From a virus, in IMG/VR virus record IMGVR_UViG_3300020392_000769, positions 1 through 29,177 of that record: a DNA stretch of 29,177 nucleotides; one strand, written 5' to 3'. This document shows positions 1 to 6,129 of the stretch, piece by piece (position 1 is the first letter of the stretch; each line of letters begins with the position of its first letter). Under the pieces are notes generated by a model that saw only the letters and a program-made list of their open reading frames with translations, was not told the DNA's origin and made no database searches. Position numbers and translations under genes: made by a program.

Positions 1-2
1 GA

Positions 3-446
3 GATGGAAATACTTTAAAACTTGCTCAAGGATATCAAATAGGAACTAATGGAAACTTTAGTATTGATAATTCAGAATATGGAAACACCTTTGCTCATAT
101 AAACATTACAGGCGATAATAACGAAGTTTTAATGACACAAAGAACAAACAGCTCTTCTTCAGGACATCAATATTGGTTGCATGTTGAAGGAGATTATAAT
201 GACATATATACAGTACAAAGAGAAGGTGGAAGTCAATATATAAATTTAGATATCTACAATGATTATAATGAAGTTGACCTTCGTCAAACAAATAGTGGTG
301 ACCATTATATGAGTGTTATATTACGAGGAACAGAACCAACTGACATTACTGTATATCAAAATGGTTGGAATAATAAATCTTATAGTATAACAAATTATTG
401 CTACACCTCTGGTGGTTGTAATATATCAGTGTCACAAGGTAATTAA
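3..446 (+). CDS. Curlin-repeat-like fibre protein, C-terminal part (5' end outside window)
   Basis: The reading frame is open from the left edge to TAA at 444-446, so only the last 147 residues are visible. They form about four imperfect repeats of roughly 22 residues, each with an N-x(4-5)-Q core spaced by Gly, Asn and aromatic residues (for example GDNNEVLMTQ, GDYNDIYTVQ, NDYNEVDLRQ, and a last unit ending SVSQGN). This resembles the curlin (CsgA/CsgB) repeat of amyloid-forming curli subunits. Two Cys sit ten positions from each other or closer near the C-terminus (NYCYTSGGCN) and could form a disulfide. From memory, curli-like genes have been reported in phages of SAR11. A surface adhesin or virion fibre role is inference. 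The stop overlaps the iscU start as TAATG, so the two are co-transcribed. Confidence 0.6.
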   Translation, partial: DGNTLKLAQGYQIGTNGNFSIDNSEYGNTFAHINITGDNNEVLMTQRTNSSSSGHQYWLHVEGDYNDIYTVQREGGSQYINLDIYNDYNEVDLRQTNSGDHYMSVILRGTEPTDITVYQNGWNNKSYSITNYCYTSGGCNISVSQGN

Positions 447-868
447 TGGCTTATAGTAAAGAAGTAGTAGATAGATTTGAAGCTGTATTAGCAAATCCTG
501 AAAAACATTCTGTTGGAAGATTTGACCCTAATGATAAAACAGTAATTACAGGTATGGTTGGTGCTCCAGCTTGTGGTGATGTAATGAAACTAGATTTAAA
601 AATGAATGGTGATATTATAGAAGATGTAAAGTTTAAAACTTATGGATGCGGTTCAGCTATAGCTTCAAGTACTATGTTTGTAGAAATGTTAAAAGGTAAA
701 ACTATTGAAGAAGCAAAACAAATAAAAGATAAAGATATAGCTGAAGCATTACAATTACCACCAATCAAATTACATTGTTCTGTTTTAGCTGAAGAAGCAA
801 TTACTATGGCTATAAAAAATTGGAAGCCAGAAGATACAATGATGGGTCATAACAATCCACCTGAATGA
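446..868 (+). CDS. iscU: IscU-type iron-sulfur cluster scaffold protein
   Basis: The 140-residue product is a full-length IscU/NifU-N domain. The three cluster-ligand cysteines are present: C43 in GAPACGD with the conserved D45, C68 in YGCGSA, and C111 in LHCSVLAEEA with H110 before it. LPPIK at 104-108 matches the LPPVK motif by which the chaperone HscA recognises IscU, so the protein may work with the host Isc system (IscS donor, HscA/HscB transfer). In the family, IscU assembles [2Fe-2S] clusters from IscS-derived sulfur. The C-terminus is unusual: after the family domain it adds a tail ending GHNNPPE. It starts on the stop of the curlin-like gene and its own stop overlaps the cyclase ATG (ATGA), so it is the middle gene of an operon. 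A role in restoring Fe-S enzymes during infection is inference. Confidence 0.92.
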   Translation: MAYSKEVVDRFEAVLANPEKHSVGRFDPNDKTVITGMVGAPACGDVMKLDLKMNGDIIEDVKFKTYGCGSAIASSTMFVEMLKGKTIEEAKQIKDKDIAEALQLPPIKLHCSVLAEEAITMAIKNWKPEDTMMGHNNPPE

Positions 869-2700
869 AATACTTAACATCAATATGGACTACGGTCTTT
901 TTAGGTCTTTTACTTATAGGAGTAAGAGTATCTGACCCACAAATCTTAGAACAATTTAGACTCAGTATATTTGACCAATATATACAATCAATCCCAGTAG
1001 AAAAATCAAACGATGTAGTATTAATTAATATAGGTGAATCCTCTTTAGAAACTTATGGTCAATATCCATGGCCTAGACAAAATTACGCTCAAATGATATC
1101 TGATTTACGTAATGCAAATGCGGGTATGATAGGATTTACTATTATGTTTCCAGAACCCGATAGGTTTGGTGGTGATGAAATATTTGCATCATGGGTTAAA
1201 GATAATGGTATAATATTATCTCAAGATGCAGATTCAGAAGGTAGGTCAACAAAAGCTCCATACGTAGGTTATGCAACCTTTGGATATTCAGGTGATGTAT
1301 TAGATTTAACTTATCGTTATGGTGGATTAATTACTAATATTGATATATTAGAAACAAATGCTTGGGGAGCTGGATTATTAAATGGAGCTCCGGAAGTTGA
1401 TAATCTTACAAGACGTATACCATTATTATCTCAAGTCAATAATGATTTATATCCATCATTTGCATTAGAAACTGTAAGAGCATTACAAAATAAAAAATCA
1501 TATACAGTTAAATTAAATGAATCAGGAATAGAAAGTATTGTATTAAGACCTTTTATAATACCAACAGATGAAAGAGGAAGTATATGGTTAAAATGGAATA
1601 CTGAATTTGATTCATATAACTTTGGAGAACCATTACCAGATTTACAAGGAAAGACAGCTATAATAGGAGTCACAGCAAAAGGTATAGTACCACAAGTTTC
1701 TACACCCGGAGGATTATTATATCCACATCAATTACAAGCAAATGCTTTACAAACTATAATATCAGATAATCCTATATCACGTCCTCAATGGACTTTTATG
1801 GCTGAACTTGGTATGATTATATTGGGTTCTCTTCTGATTGTTTTATCAGTTTACTATTTACCGATTTGGTGTGGGCTTGCATTCTTCGTCGGCTCCGCTG
1901 CTGCCGTAGGCTACGCTTCTTATTTCGCCTGGTACGAATTTTCTATACTCCTCGATTTATCAGCTGCTCTAATAATATATATACTTTTACTCACCTCAGC
2001 GAGTTTTAATAATTTTTATATACAATTTAAATTAAGGCAACAAATTAAGAAACAATTTGGTACTTATGTATCTCCCGATTTAGTTAAACAATTACAAAAA
2101 GACCCATCACTCTTAAAGCTTGGTGGTGAAAGAAAAGAAATGACATTTATGTTTATGGACATATGTGGATTTACTCCAATATCAGAACATTATAAAAACA
2201 ACGATGACCCAGAAGGATTAGTAAACCTTATAAATAATTATTTAGATACTATGACTAAAATTGTTCTAAAGAACGGCGGAACAATTGATAAATTCATGGG
2301 TGATTGTATCATGGCATTTTGGAACGCTCCATTACCATGTAAAAACCACGCGGATAAAGCCGTTCAAACATCATTAGAAATATGTGAGGCAGCAGATGAA
2401 CTTATACAACAACTTGAAGAACAAGGTTTACCTAGGATTGATATTGGTATTGGCATCAATACCGGTACATGCATCGTTGGAAACATGGGCAGCGAATCTA
2501 GATTTGACTATTCCGTCATTGGAGACGCAGTCAATCTCGGTGCTAGACTCGAAGGCCAAACGAGAAATTATGATGGGATTCGAGTGTTGTTGGGACCAGA
2601 AACATATAGAAGCTGTACAGAAAGAGCATTCACAGAAGTTGATAGAATCTTGGTTAAAGGAAAATCCGAGAAAGTTACGATTTATAGTCCCCTCACCTGA
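865..2700 (+). CDS. CHASE2-domain transmembrane adenylate cyclase (class III)
   Basis: The 611-residue protein has an N-terminal signal anchor (about 3-22), an extracytoplasmic CHASE2 sensor domain (about 28-300), three membrane helices (about 312-380) and a C-terminal class III nucleotide cyclase domain (about 400-611). Catalytic residues are intact: metal-binding D432 (FMDICGFT) and D480 (KFMGDCIM), and transition-state N557 and R561 (VNLGARLEG). K476 and S550 occupy the adenine-specifying positions; Lys with Thr/Ser suggests the class IIIb adenylate cyclase type rather than guanylate cyclase. The expected reaction is ATP to cAMP, controlled by a periplasmic signal. It overlaps iscU by 4 bases. 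Codon use is uneven: about 1860-1960 and 2450-2560 are richer in C-ending codons than the rest. A complete sensor cyclase is unexpected on a T4-like phage; its ligand and host target cannot be told. Confidence 0.9.
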   Translation: MKYLTSIWTTVFLGLLLIGVRVSDPQILEQFRLSIFDQYIQSIPVEKSNDVVLINIGESSLETYGQYPWPRQNYAQMISDLRNANAGMIGFTIMFPEPDRFGGDEIFASWVKDNGIILSQDADSEGRSTKAPYVGYATFGYSGDVLDLTYRYGGLITNIDILETNAWGAGLLNGAPEVDNLTRRIPLLSQVNNDLYPSFALETVRALQNKKSYTVKLNESGIESIVLRPFIIPTDERGSIWLKWNTEFDSYNFGEPLPDLQGKTAIIGVTAKGIVPQVSTPGGLLYPHQLQANALQTIISDNPISRPQWTFMAELGMIILGSLLIVLSVYYLPIWCGLAFFVGSAAAVGYASYFAWYEFSILLDLSAALIIYILLLTSASFNNFYIQFKLRQQIKKQFGTYVSPDLVKQLQKDPSLLKLGGERKEMTFMFMDICGFTPISEHYKNNDDPEGLVNLINNYLDTMTKIVLKNGGTIDKFMGDCIMAFWNAPLPCKNHADKAVQTSLEICEAADELIQQLEEQGLPRIDIGIGINTGTCIVGNMGSESRFDYSVIGDAVNLGARLEGQTRNYDGIRVLLGPETYRSCTERAFTEVDRILVKGKSEKVTIYSPLT

Positions 2701-2974
2701 ACCATCATATAACCAAAGGAAACATTTTTACATACTTAATACTGTTGACGTATTAATGACTATGTATGCCTTAGACCAGTCTCCTAATATAAAAGAAGGT
2801 AATTTTTTGTTAAATGATAGACCAAGCAATTCAGCATTAATAACTCATAAATTAATTGTATCTCCTTTAGTAGAACAAAATATGAATTACTATCAATTAG
2901 AGTTTGTTAATCTTATGTTAGAACTTGCCATATTACGCAACTTATATATTATGGATAAATACGGCGCATTATAA
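2570..2974 (+). CDS. Small conserved phage membrane-type protein overlapping the cyclase 3' end
   Basis: The frame ending at 2974 encodes, after the cyclase stop, about 90 residues with the pattern LNTVDVLMTMYALDQ and later NYYQLEFVNLMLELAILRN, which recalls DUF5658-like small phage proteins with two hydrophobic helices. Its 5' end lies inside the cyclase gene in another frame. The nearest ATG pair is at 2570/2573 (134 aa). A more distant ATG at 2384 would add a segment that looks like a signal peptide (basic start, hydrophobic core, cleavage-like VHA), but that part lies wholly inside cyclase coding sequence and may be chance. No ATG or GTG start exists near 2700. Either the gene truly overlaps the cyclase by 130-320 bases, or the cyclase arrived by recombination and truncated it. 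The start is uncertain; the C-terminal part is credible. Confidence 0.5.
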   Translation: MMGFECCWDQKHIEAVQKEHSQKLIESWLKENPRKLRFIVPSPEPSYNQRKHFYILNTVDVLMTMYALDQSPNIKEGNFLLNDRPSNSALITHKLIVSPLVEQNMNYYQLEFVNLMLELAILRNLYIMDKYGAL

Positions 2975-3045
2975 CCTGAAAGGCGGTTAAAGCTGCTGAC
3001 ATAGTGTATGTTGTGTAATTATTTTCACTTTTTTCCCAAAAACCG

Positions 3046-3073
3046 TTTACTTTTACAGAGATTATGATATAAT
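3046..3073 (+). promoter_or_regulatory. Phage sigma70-like promoter P1
   Basis: TTTACT and TATAAT are separated by 16 bases with an extended -10 (TATGATATAAT), followed by ATACATATATT and AAGGAG before the ATG at 3102. The block closely matches the promoters at 4014, 6094 and 9563. An ATTATTTTCAC stretch 16 bases upstream is shared with P2. It lies in the 127-base gap after the cyclase cassette. Confidence 0.85.
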
Positions 3074-3101
3074 ATACATATATTAAGGATAAGGAGAAAG
3101 G

Positions 3102-3404
3102 ATGAAATTACAAGAATTATTAAACCCAGAAAGATACGACGCTATTTCATATGACCATAGTGGAAAAACATATGATGGATATGTCACTGAAGTAAATGAT
3201 GACCATATCGTAGCAAGAGTTTCTTTGCAATCAATGTATAGAAAAAATGTACATGATGAACCAGTATGGAATACTGTTATTTTATACAAACAAGTATTCA
3301 GAGGACTTAACGTAAAATTTTGGTTTGATGGTCAAGGATGTGATAACAGCGCAATAGGTATTTCAGGATATTGGGAGCCATTAGCTGATTTTATAGGAGC
3401 TTAA
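3102..3404 (+). CDS. Hypothetical phage protein, 100 aa
   Basis: This is the first gene behind promoter P1, with a good ribosome binding site (AAGGAG about 8 bases before ATG). The product has no motif I recognise. It starts with a charged segment, has a probable beta-rich middle (DGYVTEVNDDHIVARVSL) and a Trp/Gly-rich end; no signal peptide, membrane helix or metal motif is visible. Two bases separate its stop from the next ATG, so it is co-transcribed with the phosphatase gene. Size and promoter context are typical of early/middle accessory genes. Function unknown. Confidence 0.75.
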   Translation: MKLQELLNPERYDAISYDHSGKTYDGYVTEVNDDHIVARVSLQSMYRKNVHDEPVWNTVILYKQVFRGLNVKFWFDGQGCDNSAIGISGYWEPLADFIGA

Positions 3405-3406
3405 TT

Positions 3407-3841
3407 ATGAAAATTATATTTGATGTAGATGGAACTTTAATGGATGTCGAGCACAGAAGACACTTTGTTGAAAACAATAATGACTGGGCTTCATTTGAAG
3501 CTGAAACAGTTAATGACACTAGAAATGAGCATATATTTGAAATAGCAGAATGTATGAAAGACTGTGGTCACTCAATAGTTGTTGTATCAGCTAGAAAAGA
3601 AAGACAAAGAGCAATAACTGAAAAACAATTAGCTGCAACATGTGGTCAATTCTGGGATATGTTATTCATGAGACCAGATGATAGCTTTGAGCCAGACCAT
3701 CAGTTTAAACAAAGAGTCTTAGATGAGCTTATAAAAGCTGACTGGAAACCTGACATGGTATTTGATGACAGAAATCAAGTTGTCGATATGTGGAGAGCAA
3801 ACGGCATTCCATGCTTACAAGTTGCACCAGGAGATTTTTAA
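3407..3841 (+). CDS. Stand-alone HAD-type 3'-phosphatase, like the T4 Pnkp C-terminal domain
   Basis: The 144-residue protein starts with the HAD motif I FDVDGTL (nucleophile D6, acid/base D8). It continues with a motif II region VVVSARKER, an MRPDD segment and a motif IV-like FDDRNQVVDMWR followed by IPCLQVAPGDF. The run from the MR segment to QVAPGDF matches the 3'-phosphatase domain of T4 polynucleotide kinase/phosphatase (PseT). The N-terminal kinase domain with its P-loop is absent, so only 3'-phosphate removal from nucleic acid ends is predicted. In T4 the full enzyme helps repair cleaved host tRNA; whether this single domain does so is inference. The stop overlaps a possible ATG at 3841, which I do not treat as a gene start. 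Confidence 0.85.
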   Translation: MKIIFDVDGTLMDVEHRRHFVENNNDWASFEAETVNDTRNEHIFEIAECMKDCGHSIVVVSARKERQRAITEKQLAATCGQFWDMLFMRPDDSFEPDHQFKQRVLDELIKADWKPDMVFDDRNQVVDMWRANGIPCLQVAPGDF

Positions 3842-3844
3842 TGA

Positions 3845-3974
3845 TAGTAAGACCGGGACTAGTATATCCCTCCGGTATACCGGCCACAAGAACAGATTAC
3901 GACTGTGAGGTGGGAAGCTTACTAACTAGAGAGAGCAGGGAACTGCTGAAGAGCAATGAATCGAATGCTCTCTC
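3845..3974 (+). ncRNA. Candidate structured RNA (GC-rich, unknown family)
   Basis: This 130-base stretch between two genes is visibly GC-richer than its surroundings and folds by eye. A closing stem TAGTAAG (3845-3851) / CTTACTA (3918-3924) encloses three elements: GGGA/TCCC (3855-3858/3867-3870), CCGG-TATA-CCGG (3872-3883), and CCAC/GTGG (3884-3887/3910-3913) over ACAG/CTGT (3892-3895/3903-3906). The second half has AGCAG-GGAA-CTGCT with a GNRA-type loop (3934-3947) and GAGCA/TGCTC (3951-3955/3966-3970) under GAGA/TCTC. Alternatively a 9-bp stem GAGAGAGCA/TGCTCTCTC (3929-3937/3966-3974) forms, followed by GCCTTTT, like an attenuator or terminator. A 66-codon frame from ATG 3841 also crosses it, but that frame has unusual codons and runs through promoter P2. 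Family and function unknown. Confidence 0.45.
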
Positions 3975-4013
3975 GCCTTTTGTAAAAAAGAGGGATTATT
4001 TTCACAAAAGTCC

Positions 4014-4042
4014 TTTACATTTGCAAAAAAGTATGTTATAAT
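4014..4042 (+). promoter_or_regulatory. Phage sigma70-like promoter P2
   Basis: TTTACA, 17-base spacer, TATAAT, with extended -10 TATGTTATAAT and downstream ATACATATATT, nearly identical to P1 and P3. ATTATTTTCAC lies just upstream as at P1. It drives the run of small genes from 4077, where AAGGAG precedes the ATG. Confidence 0.88.
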
Positions 4043-4076
4043 ATACATATATTCAAAATTGATAAGGAGTTAAAAA

Positions 4077-4619
4077 ATGAATAAATTAGTAATAAATACC
4101 CAGTTCATGGAAAACTATGGAGACGCTGAGTCACCTTACATGAAGTTCAAGGGTGGTTCAACATATGTAATGTTTAATTGTGGTGACCTCACTGAAAATG
4201 AGATTGCATCAATTACAGCTCAAGTGAGACCGTACATCACTACTACTATGTTAGAAACAAATGGCGGTTCTGAGGAATATATCATTGGTAGAGCTGAAAT
4301 GATTGACCATAACCAACCTCATGCTGAGTCTTGGGAAACTACAACTCAGTTCAATATCACACCTAGTGGTCAGGTTAACTTTATGAAAGTCACTGACAAC
4401 CGTGATGAAGATGGTTGGATGAAAAAAGAAATCTTAGAAAAAACTGAGTCATGGGTTGGCGATATGTCAGACACAAAACGTGGAAACTATAAGGCTGAGT
4501 TCCTTATGGAAGATGGTGACATTGTCTTAGAAAAAGACCTAAGAGAATGGTTTGAGTTGAATAGTCCAGAGCCAGAAGTAGTACTTCCAGACTTTGACAC
4601 TTATGGAGAAATAAAATAA
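4077..4619 (+). CDS. Hypothetical phage protein, 180 aa
   Basis: This is the first gene behind promoter P2, with AAGGAG about 8 bases before ATG. The product is acidic and soluble-looking, with Trp and Glu-rich stretches in the C-terminal half (ESWVGDMSD, DLREWFELN) and no signal peptide or membrane helix. I recognise no domain. The N-terminal segment NTQFMENYGDAESPYMKFKG looks like the start of a compact alpha/beta fold, but this is only an impression. The stop shares an A with the next ATG (TAATG), so it leads a translationally coupled operon of small proteins. Function unknown. Confidence 0.75.
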   Translation: MNKLVINTQFMENYGDAESPYMKFKGGSTYVMFNCGDLTENEIASITAQVRPYITTTMLETNGGSEEYIIGRAEMIDHNQPHAESWETTTQFNITPSGQVNFMKVTDNRDEDGWMKKEILEKTESWVGDMSDTKRGNYKAEFLMEDGDIVLEKDLREWFELNSPEPEVVLPDFDTYGEIK

Positions 4620-4813
4620 TGGATAGATATGTAATAACAACTTCGTATTATATTTATGCTGATGATGATAAAAAAGCAAAGTCATTAGCTAAGTATATCG
4701 GCGAAAAGCAAAGACGTGATTATGACAATAGATGTGAGGTCACAGATTTGAGAAGAGCTGATTTTGGTAGATTAACTTCAGATACTAATTTAGTAGAAGG
4801 AGAATACTATTAA
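4619..4813 (+). CDS. Hypothetical phage protein, 64 aa
   Basis: Small, charged product starting on the stop codon of the previous gene and ending on the start codon of the next (both TAATG). A beta-strand-like start (YVITTSYYIYADDD) is followed by a basic helix (KKAKSLAKYIGEKQRRDYD). No known motif is visible. The tight overlaps and normal codon use support it as a real gene of the P2 operon. Function unknown. Confidence 0.65.
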   Translation: MDRYVITTSYYIYADDDKKAKSLAKYIGEKQRRDYDNRCEVTDLRRADFGRLTSDTNLVEGEYY

Positions 4814-4899
4814 TGATAGAAGCATTAATATGGGTAGGACTCATATTTACAGCAATGTTAACAGTTGCTGTAATGTGGTACCAAATGAGGATTAAATAA
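4813..4899 (+). CDS. Very short single-span membrane protein, 28 aa
   Basis: A 28-codon frame fills the gap between two genes, sharing one base with each neighbour (TAATG on both sides). The peptide is one hydrophobic helix (IEALIWVGLIFTAMLTVAVMW) ending in QMRIK, the basic end expected to stay in the cytoplasm. An AGAAGGAG stretch lies 5' of the ATG. The exact overlaps make it more likely a real gene than a spacer. Role unknown; small phage membrane peptides can modulate host membranes or lysis, but nothing here shows that. Confidence 0.6.
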   Translation: MIEALIWVGLIFTAMLTVAVMWYQMRIK

Positions 4900-5171
4900 T
4901 GAACAAATACTTAGTAGAAAAACTTGACACACATGGCGGTATTCAAAAAATATATAAGTTTGAAAATGGCTATGGTGCAAGTGTTATTTGTCATGATGGC
5001 TCTTATGGTGGACCATATAAAAAGAATGGACCTAACAAATGGGAGATTGCTCCTTGGGACGAAGATAAAGACTTTATTGGTGTCACTATGTTAGAATGGA
5101 ATGATGATGTAAGAGGTCATTTAAATGACCCTGAAGTTGATAGAATATTAAGGAGGATTCAACAGCTATGA
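4899..5171 (+). CDS. Hypothetical phage protein, 90 aa
   Basis: Soluble small protein with many Gly, Tyr and Trp residues in the middle (GYGASVICHDGSYGGPY, KWEIAPWDEDKD), suggesting a compact beta fold. The C-terminus is a charged helix (DPEVDRILRRIQQL). It starts on the stop of the 28-aa membrane peptide and its stop overlaps the next ATG by 4 bases. No catalytic or metal motif is visible. Part of the P2 operon; function unknown. Confidence 0.7.
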   Translation: MNKYLVEKLDTHGGIQKIYKFENGYGASVICHDGSYGGPYKKNGPNKWEIAPWDEDKDFIGVTMLEWNDDVRGHLNDPEVDRILRRIQQL

Positions 5172-5464
5172 GTAAAACATTTGATGAACTAAAAGCAGAA
5201 TTGCTACAAATTAAAGAAGAGATTGAAATGAAAGAAATCATTAAAAATCTCGATGAACGTAAAAAACAAGTCAAGGAGGAATTGAAATTGCATAAAAAGC
5301 TGACCAAGTCAGTTAAGAAAGCTGGTAAACAAATGCCAGGCTCTCTCGATTTTAATTCACCTGAAAATATGTATCATTCAGATAAAGATGTATCTCGATA
5401 TCTGGAAGATACTTCATACATGGATGCATATGCAGCATCAAAATTAGATGAGGAGTGGAACTAA
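5168..5464 (+). CDS. Hypothetical coiled-coil protein, 98 aa
   Basis: The first 55 residues are a Lys/Glu-rich heptad-like helix with Leu and Ile at regular spacing, so a coiled coil is likely. The C-terminal half is loop-rich (PGSLDFNSPENMYHSDKDVS) and ends in an acidic helix. It overlaps the previous gene by 4 bases (ATGA) and shares its last base with the next ATG. No known family recognised. A dimeric accessory protein of the P2 operon is all that can be said. Confidence 0.68.
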   Translation: MSKTFDELKAELLQIKEEIEMKEIIKNLDERKKQVKEELKLHKKLTKSVKKAGKQMPGSLDFNSPENMYHSDKDVSRYLEDTSYMDAYAASKLDEEWN

Positions 5465-5640
5465 TGAAAGCAACATTAAATAGAGATGAGTATAGAGAAT
5501 TTACAAGTAAAGTTGCTATACTCGAAAGTAAAGGATATGATTTACCTCACATGGTAGAACATAGTAAAAATAGCGATACATTTACAGTTACGATTCAAGG
5601 CAATCATGACCCAGATGTTTTAGATGAGATGACGTCATGA
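5464..5640 (+). CDS. Hypothetical phage protein, 58 aa
   Basis: I place the start at ATG 5464, which overlaps the preceding TAA (TAATG) and has GAGGAG upstream; an ATG at 5455 in the same frame lacks a better site. The peptide has a helix-strand character (NRDEYREFTSKVAILESKG, then DTFTVTIQGN) and no motif I recognise. It ends in an ATGA overlap with the next gene. Function unknown. Confidence 0.62.
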   Translation: MKATLNRDEYREFTSKVAILESKGYDLPHMVEHSKNSDTFTVTIQGNHDPDVLDEMTS

Positions 5641-5828
5641 GGAGTAGTACAAATATAGTAAGTTCTCTTGTAGCAGCAAGAGATAGAGCTCAAGACCCAG
5701 ACTTTAAAATATTATGGGAACAAAAAAGAATTCAATACTTAAAAAGTATTACGCCTAACGTACCAGCCGGCGGTGACTTATTAAATGGCTGGCCTGAAGA
5801 TGGAGAACCTGATTATGACACAGTATGA
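5637..5828 (+). CDS. Hypothetical phage protein, 63 aa
   Basis: Starts in an ATGA overlap and ends 14 bases inside the next gene. The N-terminal half is helical (IVSSLVAARDRAQDPDFKI); the C-terminal part is Gly/Pro/Asp-rich (VPAGGDLLNGWPEDGEPDYD) and looks unstructured. No known domain. The position in a chain of coupled genes supports it. Confidence 0.6.
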   Translation: MRSSTNIVSSLVAARDRAQDPDFKILWEQKRIQYLKSITPNVPAGGDLLNGWPEDGEPDYDTV

Positions 5829-6090
5829 AGATAAAGTCGAAAGACAAAGATTGCTTTTAAAAGCAGAAGAATGGTCAAAAAGTATTAAGGCTTTACACAA
5901 TCACAGCCTTGACTCAATGTGGTACGATTCTAGACCACAAGATACAGAAGATGGTAAAAGAGTCACTGATATAGAATATAACAGTGGATTGATACAAAGA
6001 AAATTATCAGAAGGTGGATTAGTTTATTTTGGTACAGAATTAAAAGGCGACGCGCTTATTGATTCTTATGTACAAAATAATCAAAATTAA
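5815..6090 (+). CDS. Hypothetical phage protein, 91 aa
   Basis: I choose ATG 5815 over the upstream in-frame ATG 5785 because it gives a 14-base overlap instead of a long one and begins a normal polar helix (TQYEDKVERQRLLLKAEEW). The protein is charged, mostly helical, with an aromatic patch (DSMWYDSRP). No motif recognised. It is the last gene before promoter P3, and no terminator is visible after it, so transcription from P2 may run on. Confidence 0.65.
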   Translation: MTQYEDKVERQRLLLKAEEWSKSIKALHNHSLDSMWYDSRPQDTEDGKRVTDIEYNSGLIQRKLSEGGLVYFGTELKGDALIDSYVQNNQN

Positions 6091-6093
6091 TCC

Positions 6094-6122
6094 TTTACAT
6101 TTACAGAAAAGTATGATATAAT
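6094..6122 (+). promoter_or_regulatory. Phage sigma70-like promoter P3, placed for leaderless start
   Basis: TTTACA, 17-base spacer, TATAAT with extended -10 TATGATATAAT, matching P1, P2 and P4. The -10 box ends at 6122 and the next ATG is at 6130, so a start site 7 bases after the -10 would begin the mRNA at or next to the ATG. Confidence 0.85.
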
Positions 6123-6129
6123 ATACATT

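Noticed and set aside
3845-3924. Possible tRNA (80 bases with a 7-bp closing stem)
   Set aside because: There is no T-arm next to the 3' acceptor strand, no T-loop or D-loop consensus, and no CCA, so it is not a tRNA.
3943-3970. Possible hammerhead ribozyme core (CTGAAGA)
   Set aside because: The required GAAA after stem II and the cleavage triplet in a third stem are missing.
3841-4041. A 66-codon frame after the phosphatase gene (with a longer version from 3790)
   Set aside because: Its codons differ from the rest of the genome, it passes through promoter P2, and the same bases form extensive stems. A structured RNA explains it better, though a small gene is not excluded.
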